The notes under the pieces are model-generated. The model worked only from the letters and a program-made list of their open reading frames with translations, was not told the origin of the DNA and made no database searches. From the NCBI GenBank assembly GCA_005405945.1, contig BJHW01000002.1, positions 62,001 through 126,000 on the forward strand: a stretch of DNA of 64,000 nt. The letters are read 5' to 3'. Source of the DNA: Streptomyces violaceusniger. Lineage in GTDB: Bacteria; Actinomycetota; Actinomycetes; Streptomycetales; Streptomycetaceae. The position numbers and the translations under genes are program-made. This document shows positions 62,888 to 64,000 of this stretch, one piece after another (positions within the stretch are counted from its first letter, which is position 1; every line of letters begins with the position of its first letter).

Positions 62888-64000
62888 CCGACCAGCCCTA
62901 CCGCGACCCGACCGCGCCCGTGGCGGAGCGGGTCCGCGATCTGCTGGGGCGCATGACGCTCACCGAGAAGGTCGGCCAGGTCAACCAGCGCATGTACGGC
63001 TGGCACGCCTACGAGCGCACCGACAGCGGCCACCGGCTCACCGACGCCTTCCGCGCCGAGGTCGCCGCGTACGGCGGGATGGGTGCCCTGTACGGGCTCC
63101 AGCGGGCCGACGCCTGGTCCGGTGTCGACTTCGCCGACGGCATCACGGCGGCGGACGGGGCGCGGGTCGCCGACGCGGTGCAGCGGCACGTCGTGGACCA
63201 CACCCGGCTGGGCATACCCGTGCTGCTCGTGGAGGAGGTGCCCCACGGCCACCAGGCCCTGGACGGAACCGTGCTGCCGGTCAACCTCGCCGTGGGCGCC
63301 ACCTGGGACCCCGGGCTCTACGAGGCCGCGGCGGCCGCGGTCGGCGCGGAAGTGCGGGCACGCGGTGGCCACGTGGCGCTGGTCTCCGCCCTCGACCTGG
63401 TGCGCGACCCGCGCTGGGGCCGCGCGGAGGAGTGCTTCGGCGAGGATCCGTATCTGGCGGCCCGGCTCACCGAGGCGCTGGTGCGGGGGATGCGCGCGGC
63501 CGACGTGGCCGTGGTGCTCAAGCACTTCGCCGGGCAGGGGGCCACGGTCGGCGGACGCAACAGCGCGGCCACCGAACTGGGCGCCCGCGAACTGCACGAG
63601 ATCCATCTGGCGGCGGCCCGGGCCGGGATACGTGCCGGTGCGGCGGGTGTGATGGCGGCCTACAACGAGTTCGACGGCCTGCCCTGTGTCGCCAGTCGGC
63701 CGCTGCTGACCGAACTCCTCCGGGAGCGGCTGGAGTTCGAGGGCATCGTCATGGCGGACGGTGGCGCCATCGACCGTCTGGTCCGGCTCACGGGCGACCC
63801 GGTGGCCGCGGGCGCCCTGGCCCTCAACGCCGGATGCGACCTCGGCCTCTGGGACGCCTGCTTTCCACGGCTCGCGGAGGCGGTGGCCCAGGGGCTCGCC
63901 GCGGAGCGGACCCTGGACACCGCCGTGGCCCGGGTGCTGGCGCTGAAGTTCCGCCTGGGCCTCTTCGAGCAGCCCTACGCGCCCGCCGTGGAACAGCCCT
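62884..64000 (+). CDS. GH3 beta-glycosidase (3' end beyond window)
   Basis: The first 372 residues of a GH3 enzyme; the GTG overlaps the previous stop. DLLGRMTLTEKVGQVNQ, IPVLLVEEVPHGHQALDGTVLP, the DPRWGRAEECFGEDPYL loop, VLKHFAGQGATVGGRNSA and the nucleophile region FEGIVMADGGAID (catalytic Asp) are all GH3 hallmarks. No signal peptide, so it acts in the cytoplasm on imported oligosaccharides. Beta-xylosidase or beta-glucosidase fits. The Gly-Gly after the catalytic Asp (usually Trp/Tyr-Gly) is unusual. Confidence 0.93.
   Translation, partial: MTDQPYRDPTAPVAERVRDLLGRMTLTEKVGQVNQRMYGWHAYERTDSGHRLTDAFRAEVAAYGGMGALYGLQRADAWSGVDFADGITAADGARVADAVQRHVVDHTRLGIPVLLVEEVPHGHQALDGTVLPVNLAVGATWDPGLYEAAAAAVGAEVRARGGHVALVSALDLVRDPRWGRAEECFGEDPYLAARLTEALVRGMRAADVAVVLKHFAGQGATVGGRNSAATELGARELHEIHLAAARAGIRAGAAGVMAAYNEFDGLPCVASRPLLTELLRERLEFEGIVMADGGAIDRLVRLTGDPVAAGALALNAGCDLGLWDACFPRLAEAVAQGLAAERTLDTAVARVLALKFRLGLFEQPYAPAVEQP

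Overview
The window is high-GC actinobacterial DNA. GC-rich third codon positions, frequent GTG starts, ATGA/GTGA start-stop overlaps, Tat-type sugar-binding lipoproteins and the helix-turn-helix/DUF397 pair all point to Streptomyces. It is mainly a polysaccharide-catabolism region: five ABC importers, eight carbohydrate-active enzymes, and at least six dedicated sugar regulators. No rRNA, tRNA or CRISPR array was seen.

Layout. (1) 1-4.0 kb: an IclR regulator running off the left edge, divergent from a polar-amino-acid-type ABC importer. (2) 4.0-13.2 kb: GH2 beta-galactosidase, a carbohydrate ABC importer, a secreted GH30 endo-beta-1,6-galactanase-like enzyme and a ROK repressor. Two promoters here share one 23-bp palindrome at identical spacing to the -10 region; the set fits uptake of beta-1,6-galacto-oligosaccharides from type II arabinogalactan. 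(3) 13.4-15.7 kb: DUF4180 protein, a class B penicillin-binding protein and a small conserved protein. (4) 15.8-38.4 kb: an L-rhamnose regulon. GH78 rhamnosidase frees rhamnose, RhaTPQS imports it, and RhaM, RhaI, RhaB and a RhaD aldolase-dehydrogenase fusion convert it to DHAP and L-lactate. LutABC, overlapping rhaB, would oxidise the lactate to pyruvate. Three promoters have the same TTGACG...TA element followed by a LacI-type palindrome, and two mosaic LacI paralogues lie at the end. A TnpB transposon sits exactly between rhaP and the rhaQ start codon. (5) 38.4-46.1 kb: universal stress protein, MFS sugar transporter with divergent LacI regulator, flavoprotein, HTH/DUF397 pair, methyltransferase, secreted hydrolase. 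(6) 46.5-53.9 kb: a scarred stretch with gene remnants (LamG protein, two alpha/beta-hydrolases, a luciferase-like monooxygenase) around a PRMT-like methyltransferase and an intact three-gene lower meta-cleavage operon. (7) 54-64 kb: GH10 xylanase with CBM2 and a CE4 deacetylase, divergent from a sugar importer, LacI regulator, GH-A glycosidase and GH3 (cut by the right edge). Both directions carry copies of one 15-bp operator.

Sequence quality matters. About 22 single-base losses, nearly all in runs of G or C, break conserved genes; in each, the protein resumes in another frame at the next residues expected for its family. I treat these as base-calling errors and give the corrected gene spans. 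True remnants are called pseudogenes separately.
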